This document shows, one piece after another, positions 56,850-64,000 of a DNA stretch of 64,000 nucleotides. This stretch comes from an uncultured Oscillospiraceae bacterium (GTDB lineage: Bacteria > Bacillota > Clostridia > Oscillospirales > Oscillospiraceae): NCBI GenBank assembly GCA_947625285.1, contig CANQNS010000003.1:124001-188000 (forward strand), given 5' to 3'. The translations under genes and the position numbers were made by a program. The stretch's first letter is position 1; every line of letters begins with the position of its first letter. The notes below the pieces were generated by a model. That model saw only the letters and a list, made by a program, of their open reading frames with translations. It did no database searches and had not been told where the DNA came from.

Positions 56850-59159
56850 ATGATGAACGCGAAGAGACTGCTTGCTCTTCTGCTGGCGCTGGTCATGGTC
56901 CTGTCCCTGACCGCGTGCGGCGGCAATACGGCCGAGCCTGAGGTCGAGGAAGAGCCTGTCGAGGAGGCCCCCGCTGAGGAGAGTGAGGACGCCGCGGAAC
57001 CCGCCGAGGAAGGCGAAGAAGCCGCCGAGGAGGGGGAGGAGCCCGCTGAGGACGCCGCGGAGCCCGCTGCCGACAGCGATGCGCCTGTGGCTGCCGCCGA
57101 CCGTCTGGGCATGGAGTACGACGATATGTCCGCTCAGGTCTATGACGATGCGTTCGGTGAGTTCCTGGACTATTATGAGAAGGCCCTGGAGGAAGAGGAT
57201 ATCTCCACCCGCTGGGCTCTGATGGCCGTTGCCGAGGCGAAGATGCTTGAGTCCGGCGTCATGCTGCCCCTGTCCACCAACGGCGGCATGTACGCCATCA
57301 GCCGCGTGGCGCCTTATACCAACTCTCCCGCGCTGTGGGGCAACGATGAGTACCGCTACTATCAGCGCGTCGTGACCGAGGAGCTCATCACCACCGCCGA
57401 CCGGGACGCCATGAAGGCCCACTGGGCCGAGGTCCGCGGCACCGGCGAGTATATGGGCTGGGCCAAGGAATACCTGGAAGATAACGGCTACACCATCAAG
57501 GACGAGTACAACCTGTCCTATGGCGACGACCCTGTCACCTGGGACGTGCTGGCGACCTCTCTGCAGGCCGACAGTGAGAAGATCGTCCACACCTATGACG
57601 GTCTGATGGAGTATGACGTGGAGAACGTCCTCCAGCCCGCGCTGGCCGAGAGCTATGAGGTCTCCGACGATGGTCTGACCTATACCTTCCACATCCGCGA
57701 GGGCGTCAACTGGGTGGACTCCCAGGGCCGTGAGATCGCCCCCGTCACCGCTGACGACTGGGTAGCCGGTATGCAGCACATGTGCGACGCCATGGGCGGC
57801 CTGGAGTATCTGGTCCAGGGCATCATCAAGGGCGTCAACGAGTATATCACCGGCGAGATCACCGACTTTGACGAGGTCGGCGTGAAGGCCGTGGACGATT
57901 ACACGCTGGAGTACACGCTGGAGCAGCCCACCTCTTACTTCATGACTATGCTGAGCTACAGCATTTTCGCTCCCATGTGCCGCAGCTACTATGAGTCCCA
58001 GGGAGGCAAGTTCGGCGCCGAGTACGATTCCTCCGCCGCCGACTACAACTACGGCAAGGGCCCCGACTCCATCGCCTACTGCGGCCCGTTCCTGGTGACA
58101 AGCTGGGTGGAGAACAACTCCATCGTCTACGAGGCCAATGAGAGCTACTGGAACGCCGACGCGGTCAACTTCAAGACCATGACCTGGAAGTTCGACAGCG
58201 GCGACGACGCCATGAAGGCCTACAACGACACCATGTCCGGCACCATCGACGGCTGCAACCTGACGCCCGCCCGTCTGGAGCAGGCCAAGATCGACAAGCT
58301 GGACGGCGACAGCGAGACTGTCTTTGACAAGTACTATTATATCTCCAGCACCGACGCCACCTCTTTCATGGGCTTCTTCAACCTGGCCCGTGGCAGCTGG
58401 GGCAACTTCAACGACCCCACCGTTATGACCTCCGAGCAGACCGAGGAGGACGCCGCCCGCACCTTCGCGGCGATGAACAACGTCCACTTCCGCCGCGCCG
58501 TGGCCTTCTCTCTGGACCGCGCCGGCTACAACGCCCAGGTCGTGGGCGAGGATCTGAAGCTCAACAGCCTGCGTAACAGCTATGTCCCCGGCAACTTTGT
58601 CACCCTGGAAGACGATGTGACCGTTGAGGTCAACGGCGCGGAGATGGAGTTTGCCGCCGGCACCAACTACGGCGAGATCGTCCAGGCCCAGATCGACGCC
58701 GACGGCGTTGAGCTGACCGTCTATGATCCCAAGGCCGACGGCGGCGTTGGCTCCAGCGACGGCTTTGACGGCTGGTATAACCCCGAGGCCGCCAAGGAGG
58801 AGCTTGCCACCGCCATCGAGGAGCTGGCGGAGGACGGCGTGGAGATCTCCGAGGAGAATCCTATCCACCTGGATCTGCCTTATCCCTCCAACAACGAGCA
58901 GTACACCAACCGCGCCAATGCCTTCAAGCAGTCCCTGGAGGCCACCCTGGAAGGGGCCGTGGTCCTGGATCTGGTGGCCGGCAGCAGCTTTGACGACTGG
59001 TACTATGCCGGTTATTATCCCACCTACGGCTACGAGGGCAACTATGACCTGTGCGACGTGTCCGGCTGGGGTCCCGACTACGGCGATCCTCAGACCTATC
59101 TGGACACCCTCCTGCCCGAGTACGCCGGCTATATGATCAAGGCCCTGGGCATCTATTGA
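56850..59159 (+). CDS. oppA: Peptide ABC transporter substrate-binding lipoprotein
   Basis: A lipoprotein of about 769 residues: signal peptide and lipobox LSLTAC, then a 55-residue Glu/Ala/Pro-rich acidic linker, then an SBP_bac_5 binding domain (WDVLATSLQADSEKIVHTYDG, HIREGVNWVDSQGREIAPVTADDWV, AYCGPFLVTSW, NNVHFRRAVAFSLDR). It is longer than usual OppA (about 540) because of the linker and an extra 140-residue N-terminal portion before the binding domain. AAGGAGG at 56836-56842 precedes the ATG. The next genes encode the matching membrane and ATPase subunits. Confidence 0.93.
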   Translation: MMNAKRLLALLLALVMVLSLTACGGNTAEPEVEEEPVEEAPAEESEDAAEPAEEGEEAAEEGEEPAEDAAEPAADSDAPVAAADRLGMEYDDMSAQVYDDAFGEFLDYYEKALEEEDISTRWALMAVAEAKMLESGVMLPLSTNGGMYAISRVAPYTNSPALWGNDEYRYYQRVVTEELITTADRDAMKAHWAEVRGTGEYMGWAKEYLEDNGYTIKDEYNLSYGDDPVTWDVLATSLQADSEKIVHTYDGLMEYDVENVLQPALAESYEVSDDGLTYTFHIREGVNWVDSQGREIAPVTADDWVAGMQHMCDAMGGLEYLVQGIIKGVNEYITGEITDFDEVGVKAVDDYTLEYTLEQPTSYFMTMLSYSIFAPMCRSYYESQGGKFGAEYDSSAADYNYGKGPDSIAYCGPFLVTSWVENNSIVYEANESYWNADAVNFKTMTWKFDSGDDAMKAYNDTMSGTIDGCNLTPARLEQAKIDKLDGDSETVFDKYYYISSTDATSFMGFFNLARGSWGNFNDPTVMTSEQTEEDAARTFAAMNNVHFRRAVAFSLDRAGYNAQVVGEDLKLNSLRNSYVPGNFVTLEDDVTVEVNGAEMEFAAGTNYGEIVQAQIDADGVELTVYDPKADGGVGSSDGFDGWYNPEAAKEELATAIEELAEDGVEISEENPIHLDLPYPSNNEQYTNRANAFKQSLEATLEGAVVLDLVAGSSFDDWYYAGYYPTYGYEGNYDLCDVSGWGPDYGDPQTYLDTLLPEYAGYMIKALGIY

Positions 59160-59194
59160 TATCCCGCGCCTGACCGAGTGCAGGTAAAAAACCG

Positions 59195-59237
59195 ATATCG
59201 CGAGGGGGATGGGGATTTCCCCATCTCCCTTGCGGTA
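59195..59237 (+). terminator. Stem-loop between oppA and oppB
   Basis: A long imperfect hairpin (about 59195-59214 with 59218-59237; core GGGATGGGGA/TCCCCATC) followed by TTTTC. It probably ends part of the transcription or protects the oppA mRNA, so that the binding protein is made in excess. Confidence 0.7.
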
Positions 59238-59257
59238 TTTTCAGGGAGGGATAACTT

Positions 59258-60835
59258 ATGGGAAAGTATCTTGCCAAGCGTCTCATACACGGGGCTGTTT
59301 CCATCATCATCGTCGTGGCCATCGTCATGGTCATGATCTATTCCATGCTGGACCGGAACCTGGTTTTTGCCAAGGACCCGGTCTATACCCATCAGAGCAA
59401 CAACTCCAAGATCACTTATATGTACTCCAAATGGGAGGAGTACGGATATGTGGACTACGTGAATTACAGCGAGTGGCTCAACCAGCTCTACCGCAGCGGG
59501 GAGATCGACGATCAGACCCGCTCCGCCGTGTCCGCTCTGGGCCGGACGGAGGACGCCGATACGGAGCAGACGGCGGAATTCGTGGCCCGGTTCCGGGACT
59601 ATTACAGCTCCCAGGGCTATACGGTCCGGCGGATGGACGCGGTCACCCGGGCGGGGGGCCGGCTGGCCGACGGCGGCCAGCAGCAGTATTTCGCCTACCG
59701 CAACGTGCCGCTCACGACGCGGCTGCTGAAATATTTCTCGCATCTGCTCTCCGTTGAAGATGTCAATTACGTGCCGGCGGATGTGGACCTGGGGAAGCGG
59801 GGCGTGACCTTCACCCTGCGCGACCCCGTCTACGGGGGAGAGAAGTTCTCGCCCGCCATCATCGGCAACGGCACTTATCATAAATACCTGCTTTACTGCG
59901 ACGGCAATTTCCCATACATCCATCAGAATATCGCCTCCATCAATCTGGGCACCAGCTACACGGTCAACAGCGGCATCGACGTGTTCACCACCATGACCCG
60001 CAGCCAGGGTTCCTATGTCCGGTCCAACATCACATACCCCTCCGGCCTGGAGGAGCTGAGCGCGGACGACCTGCACACCGCCACCTATATGGCGGGCTCT
60101 CTGGAGGCAAACGCCCTGAACAAGACCCGCTTCACCGATGACTACACCTATGTCGATACGGTGAAAAACGGCATGTCCAAGATGGGCTATTCCTTCGTCA
60201 TCGGCATCATCGCCACGGTCATGGCCTACATCCTGGGCCTGCCCATCGGCCTGCTCATGGCTCTGCGTAAGGACAAGCTCATCGACAAGATCGGCACGAT
60301 CTACATCGTGTTCATCATCGCCGTGCCGAGCCTGGCGTACATCTTCCTGTTCAAAGCCATCGGCGGCAGGATGGGCCTGCCCACGACCTTCAACATGGAG
60401 TCGGCCAGCAAGCTCATGTATATCCTGCCCATCGTCTCGCTGGCCCTGCCGGAGATCGCCAACCTGATGAAGTGGATGCGCCGGTATATGATCGACCAGA
60501 TGAACTCCGACTATGTGAAGTTCGCCCGGTCCGGCGGTCTCAGCGAGGGGGAGATATTCTCCAAGCACATCATGAAGAACGCCGCCATCCCCATCGTCCA
60601 CGGCATCCCCGCCAGCGTGCTGTTCGCCATGACGGGCGCCATCATCACCGAGCGGGTGTACGTGGTCCCCGGCGCGGGCAACCTGCTGACCGAGGCCATC
60701 AACAAGTACGACAACGGCGTGATCGTGGGCGTGACGCTGTTCTACGCGGTACTCAGCGTGTTGAGCCTGATCCTGGGCGATATCCTCATGAGCATGGTGG
60801 ACCCGCGGATCTCCTTCACGACGAAAGACAGGTGA
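59258..60835 (+). CDS. oppB: Peptide ABC transporter permease OppB-like, with large extracytoplasmic insertion
   Basis: A permease of 525 residues, against about 310 in normal OppB. TM1 is at residues 10-30. The next about 270 residues are soluble (rich in Tyr, Asp, Asn) and should lie outside the membrane. The standard five-helix permease core starts near residue 300 (YSFVIGIIATVMAYILGLPIG). The ATPase-contact EAA loop is MNSDYVKFARSGGLSEGEIF...MKNAAIP. The insertion has no motif I know; it may dock the large OppA. Confidence 0.92.
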   Translation: MGKYLAKRLIHGAVSIIIVVAIVMVMIYSMLDRNLVFAKDPVYTHQSNNSKITYMYSKWEEYGYVDYVNYSEWLNQLYRSGEIDDQTRSAVSALGRTEDADTEQTAEFVARFRDYYSSQGYTVRRMDAVTRAGGRLADGGQQQYFAYRNVPLTTRLLKYFSHLLSVEDVNYVPADVDLGKRGVTFTLRDPVYGGEKFSPAIIGNGTYHKYLLYCDGNFPYIHQNIASINLGTSYTVNSGIDVFTTMTRSQGSYVRSNITYPSGLEELSADDLHTATYMAGSLEANALNKTRFTDDYTYVDTVKNGMSKMGYSFVIGIIATVMAYILGLPIGLLMALRKDKLIDKIGTIYIVFIIAVPSLAYIFLFKAIGGRMGLPTTFNMESASKLMYILPIVSLALPEIANLMKWMRRYMIDQMNSDYVKFARSGGLSEGEIFSKHIMKNAAIPIVHGIPASVLFAMTGAIITERVYVVPGAGNLLTEAINKYDNGVIVGVTLFYAVLSVLSLILGDILMSMVDPRISFTTKDR

Positions 60836-60842
60836 GGTGACG

Positions 60843-61814
60843 ATGATGGATGATTTGAATGAACTGTATGAGCTGAGCGACGAGGAGCTGTTCTCCCGCG
60901 TAGACCACAGCGACCAGGAATCGGAAAAGATCACCGCGCCCCGTTATTCTTACTGGCAGTCGGTGTTCCGGGTGTTCTTCCGCAAGAAGATCAACATCTT
61001 TGTGCTGGCCGTGCTGGTGGCGTTGGTGCTGTTTGCGTACATCTATCCCTCCTTCACGGAGTATGACCGCTTCGGGAACCTGCTGGACGCCACCACCAAG
61101 CACCTGTCGCCCTCCGTGGCTATGGAGCGGCTGGGCCGGAATATCCACTGGATCCTGGGCACCGGCGGCGCCGGCCAGTCCACCTTTGACGCCGTGTGGA
61201 ACGGCTCGCGCATCTCCATCTCCCTGGCTTTCATCTGCGCCGCCATCAATATGACCGTTGGCGTCCTGATCGGCGCGATATGGGGCTTTTCCAAGCGCGT
61301 GGACATCATCATGACAGAGGTCTACAACATCATCGGCAACGTGCCGATGCTGCTGTTCATCGCCGTCATGGTCATGCTGTTCACCCCCGGCTTCTGGACC
61401 ATGGTGCTGGCGTTGACTATCACAGGATGGATCGCCATCGCATACTTCATCCGCACCCAGGTCATCATCATCCGGGACCGTGAGTACAACCTGGCCTCCA
61501 AGTGCCTGGGCACCTCCACCATCAAGATCGCCATGAAGAACATCCTGCCTTTCATGACCTCCGTCATCGTGACGCTGCTGGCTACGGAGATACCTTCCTA
61601 TATCTCCTATGAGGTGTTCCTGGCCTATATCGGCATGGGCATGAGCGAGATGAGCCTGGGCCGGCTGATCTTCGAGGCGGAGAGCGCCATGGTCACGCCG
61701 GGCTGGGGCTTTGAGTTCTGGAGCCCGGTGGTGGTGGCGTCCATCATCACGGTGGTGCTGTATGTGGTGGGGCAGAATCTGGGCGACGCGTCCGATCCCC
61801 GGACCCATATGTAA
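60843..61814 (+). CDS. oppC: Peptide ABC transporter permease OppC-like
   Basis: A permease of about 323 residues: cytosolic N-terminal 45 residues (acidic, then QSVFRVFFRKKINIFVLAV at TM1), then periplasmic loop and the five-helix core. The EAA loop is REYNLASKCLGTSTIKIAMKNILP. ATGs at 60843 and 60846 both follow GAGGTGA. Length is normal, unlike OppB and OppD. It is coupled to oppB by short spacing. Confidence 0.92.
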   Translation: MMDDLNELYELSDEELFSRVDHSDQESEKITAPRYSYWQSVFRVFFRKKINIFVLAVLVALVLFAYIYPSFTEYDRFGNLLDATTKHLSPSVAMERLGRNIHWILGTGGAGQSTFDAVWNGSRISISLAFICAAINMTVGVLIGAIWGFSKRVDIIMTEVYNIIGNVPMLLFIAVMVMLFTPGFWTMVLALTITGWIAIAYFIRTQVIIIRDREYNLASKCLGTSTIKIAMKNILPFMTSVIVTLLATEIPSYISYEVFLAYIGMGMSEMSLGRLIFEAESAMVTPGWGFEFWSPVVVASIITVVLYVVGQNLGDASDPRTHM

Positions 61815-61828
61815 GGGGAGGAGACGCC

Positions 61829-63580
61829 ATGGAAGAGAAGAAAAAGATACTTCTGTCTATCCAGGACCTGACGGTAAAATTCCGGGTCCGGGGCCGCATC
61901 CTGACGGCCATCCGGGACGTGAGCCTGGATATCTATGAAAATGAGTCCATCGCCATCGTGGGCGAATCCGGCTCCGGCAAGAGCGTACTCACCAAGACCT
62001 TTGCCGGCATGACCGACTCCAACGGCTTCGTGGACAAGGGCAAGATCATCTTCAACGACCCGGAGCTGGCGGACACCTATGTGTCCCTGACCCCCGGCGC
62101 CCGCAGGCTGATGGCGGGCACGCGGGCGCGTCTGGACCGCATGAGCCGCTTTGAGCTGGGCGCGGAGACCTATCGGAAGATGCAGGAGCTGGAGGCGGAG
62201 AAGAAGCGGCGCGCCTCTCTGACCGACCAGGAACGGGAGAGCATCGAAAAGGAGCTCAACGAGCTCCGCTTCCGCCGCACCGATCTATTCAACGAGAAGC
62301 AGACCTACGACCCCAAAAAGGAGAAGGACAGGATCCGCCAGGCCGACCGCGATCTGAAGGATTACGACGCCCGGATCAAGGTCTTGGAGGGGAAAGAGGC
62401 CGCCGAGGAGAAAAAGCGCAGGGAGGAGGCCGCCCGGGACACCGCCTTCAACCAGCGTTACGCCAGCGAGATGGCGGAGCTGAAGGCCCGGTATGAAAAG
62501 GAGATATCCGGCCCCATCACCGACGAGACCAGGGCCCGCAACGAGATACTGGGCAAGGAGATACGCCTGTCCGTGGGCCGGTACAACATCTTCCGGCGCA
62601 TCCAGCTGACCCACCGGCTGCTGGCCGCGCTGGAGAAGGCCATGAAGATGGGCGTGGACCTGGACGACGACGAGCAGCGCAACGCCGTGTTCGACACGGC
62701 GGCGTTCCGTGTGCGCTATGTGGACGAGACAGCCGGCAGGCTCCACGGCACCTGCGTGCTGAATCTGGCAAACGTGAAGTATAACAAGGACTGGACCCGG
62801 GTCCGGGGCCGGCGCATCGCCACGGTATTCCAGGACCCCATGACCAGTTTGAACCCCATCATCACCATCGGCAAGCAGATCACCTCCGTTATCATCAAGC
62901 ACCAGGGCTGCTCCGAAGTGGAGGCCCGCCGCCGGGCGTTGGAGCTGATGCACAAGGTGGGCATCCCCCACGCGGAGGCACGTTTTGACGACTACCCGTT
63001 CCAGTATTCCGGCGGCATGCGCCAGCGCATCGTCATTGCCATCGCCCTGAGCTGCCAACCCAAGATCCTGATCTGCGACGAGCCCACCACGGCCCTGGAC
63101 GTTACCATCCAGGCCCAGATACTCAAGCTCATCAAGGATCTGCAAAAGGAGTTCAACTTCACCACGGTGTTCATCACCCACGACCTGGGTGTGGTCGCCA
63201 ACATCGCAGACCGGGTGGCCGTGCTGTATGCCGGGCAGATCGTGGAGCTGGGCACGGTGGAGGAGGTCTTTTACGACCCCCGCCACCCCTACACCTGGGC
63301 GCTGCTGTCCAGCCTGCCCCAGCTCGCTGAGCGCAACACCACTCTCTATTCCATCACAGGCACGCCCCCCTCTCTCTATAACGCCATCGTGGGCGACGCC
63401 TTTGCCCCCCGCAATCCCTACTGTCTGAAGATCGACACCATCAAGGAGCCGCCCATGTTCCAGGTGAGCGAGACCCACTTCGCCAAGACATGGCTTCTGG
63501 ACCCCAGGGCTCCCAAGATCGAAAAGCCGGAGGGCATCCATGACATCCATGGAAAGCTCATGAAGGCGTTCAATATTTGA
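61829..63580 (+). CDS. oppD: Peptide ABC transporter ATPase OppD-like, with coiled-coil insertion
   Basis: An ATPase of 583 residues, against about 330 normally. Walker A GESGSGKS is at 45-52, but the Q-loop ([11 protein letters not shown]) begins only near residue 334. The extra about 230 residues between them are highly charged helix ([40 protein letters not shown]). The rest is normal: signature SGGMRQR near 393, Walker [12 protein letters not shown], switch His in ITHDLG, and a C-terminal Opp/Dpp extension with one Cys only. The reading frame is clean, so this is a real insertion. Confidence 0.92.
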   Translation: MEEKKKILLSIQDLTVKFRVRGRILTAIRDVSLDIYENESIAIVGESGSGKSVLTKTFAGMTDSNGFVDKGKIIFNDPELADTYVSLTPGARRLMAGTRARLDRMSRFELGAETYRKMQELEAEKKRRASLTDQERESIEKELNELRFRRTDLFNEKQTYDPKKEKDRIRQADRDLKDYDARIKVLEGKEAAEEKKRREEAARDTAFNQRYASEMAELKARYEKEISGPITDETRARNEILGKEIRLSVGRYNIFRRIQLTHRLLAALEKAMKMGVDLDDDEQRNAVFDTAAFRVRYVDETAGRLHGTCVLNLANVKYNKDWTRVRGRRIATVFQDPMTSLNPIITIGKQITSVIIKHQGCSEVEARRRALELMHKVGIPHAEARFDDYPFQYSGGMRQRIVIAIALSCQPKILICDEPTTALDVTIQAQILKLIKDLQKEFNFTTVFITHDLGVVANIADRVAVLYAGQIVELGTVEEVFYDPRHPYTWALLSSLPQLAERNTTLYSITGTPPSLYNAIVGDAFAPRNPYCLKIDTIKEPPMFQVSETHFAKTWLLDPRAPKIEKPEGIHDIHGKLMKAFNI

Positions 63581-63594
63581 GGGGGGACGGAAAA

Positions 63595-64000
63595 GTGGCT
63601 AAAATGAACAAGGACCGGCAGGGCCGCCGTTCCCGCTTCCCGGAGCACGGCCCCATGGCGGATAACGGACGGGAGATCCTCCTGTCGCTGAAAAACGTAG
63701 ATATCACCTTCGGCAAGGGCGACAACGCCGTCCGCGCCGTGCAGGACGCCTCCTTTGACATCTACAAGGGGGAGACCTTCTCCCTGGTGGGCGAATCCGG
63801 CTCCGGCAAGACCACCATCGGCCGGGCGGTGATACGGGTCAACCCGCTGGCCGGCGGCGAGATCGACTATAAGGGCGTTCGCATCTCCGGCAAGATACCC
63901 CGGTCGCTGGATCGGGAGGTCATACGCAATGTGCAGATGGTGTTCCAGGACCCGGCGGCGTCCCTGAACGAGCGCGCCACGGTGGACTACATCATCTCCG
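63595..64000 (+). CDS. oppF: Peptide ABC transporter ATPase OppF-like (cut by the window end)
   Basis: The second ATPase of the transporter; about 135 residues are visible. Translated start [15 protein letters not shown], then [19 protein letters not shown], Walker [10 protein letters not shown] and Q-loop [15 protein letters not shown]. Here the distance from Walker A to the Q-loop is normal, so the insertion is peculiar to OppD. GTG at 63595 follows GAGGGGGG; ATG at 63604 is an alternative. The 3' part lies beyond the window. Confidence 0.9.
   Translation, partial: MAKMNKDRQGRRSRFPEHGPMADNGREILLSLKNVDITFGKGDNAVRAVQDASFDIYKGETFSLVGESGSGKTTIGRAVIRVNPLAGGEIDYKGVRISGKIPRSLDREVIRNVQMVFQDPAASLNERATVDYIIS

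Noticed and set aside
56679-58868. Minus-strand frame of 729 codons opposite oppA
   Set aside because: It has no start signal and is explained by strong codon bias of oppA on the plus strand; it even reads through the promoter and hairpins.

Overview
The window comes from a high-GC, endospore-forming member of the Clostridia, most like the Oscillospiraceae (Oscillibacter/Flavonifractor type). Reasons: SpoIIQ-like and PdaB-like sporulation proteins, CotF-like coat proteins, the XpaC/TelA pair, RNase J, GGAGG ribosome sites, several clean TTGACA-17-TATAAT promoters, and DL-endopeptidase/D-Ala-D-Ala ligase/MurF genes of Gram-positive type. No taxonomic search was possible, so the family is an inference.

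Layout. 0-11.9 kb is core sequence: a C-terminally truncated glycosyltransferase beside a small inverted-repeat element, trmL, a pgk-tpiA-gpmI glycolysis operon, a SpoIIQ-like M23 protein, an ECF sigma factor with a membrane partner, a CofE-like ligase, an ABC exporter, two small coat genes (one only 57 codons) and a LysR regulator. A tRNA-Met/Val/Glu operon lies at 12.0-12.25 kb. Directly after it, on the minus strand (18.4-12.3 kb), is an unusual four-gene operon: STAS anti-anti-sigma protein, a free-standing adenylation-carrier-condensation protein, an APH-like phosphotransferase, and a MATE transporter fused to an RsbW-like ATPase domain. 18.6-36.9 kb returns to core genes: an exported repeat-poor protein, a DnaJ-like protein, TPM/LemA/TelA/XpaC, rpe, recR, RNase J, an IS200-type remnant, an exonuclease, ddl, murF, a glutamate-synthase-like oxidoreductase, an SGNH hydrolase, wecB, a SpoU methyltransferase and pdaB.

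37.0-54.7 kb is a surface-sugar island under one perfect consensus promoter and bounded by two look-alike terminators. It carries candidates for all six pseudaminic-acid steps (PseB, C, H, G, I, F), a second pathway for a 2,6-dideoxyhexose (2,3-dehydratase, 3-ketoreductase, 3,5-epimerase-like protein, two 4-ketoreductase paralogues), a Wzx-type flippase, one glycosyltransferase, and modifying enzymes (two formyltransferase-like proteins, a PIG-L deacetylase, an ATP-grasp ligase). Its first genes and the 51-53 kb part are visibly lower in GC than the core. The island holds poly-G runs of 8, 8, 8 and 9, where the rest of the window shows runs of at most about 6. Two of these runs sit where a one-base slip decides whether the upstream gene ends on the start codon of the next gene.

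54.7-64 kb has an M3 oligoendopeptidase and an Opp-type peptide ABC transporter (oppABCD and the start of oppF). OppB and OppD both carry large extra domains, and the operon leader holds three tandem hairpins.

The two most interesting systems are the STAS/NRPS-like/MATE-RsbW operon and the apparent phase-variable, translation-coupled sugar island.
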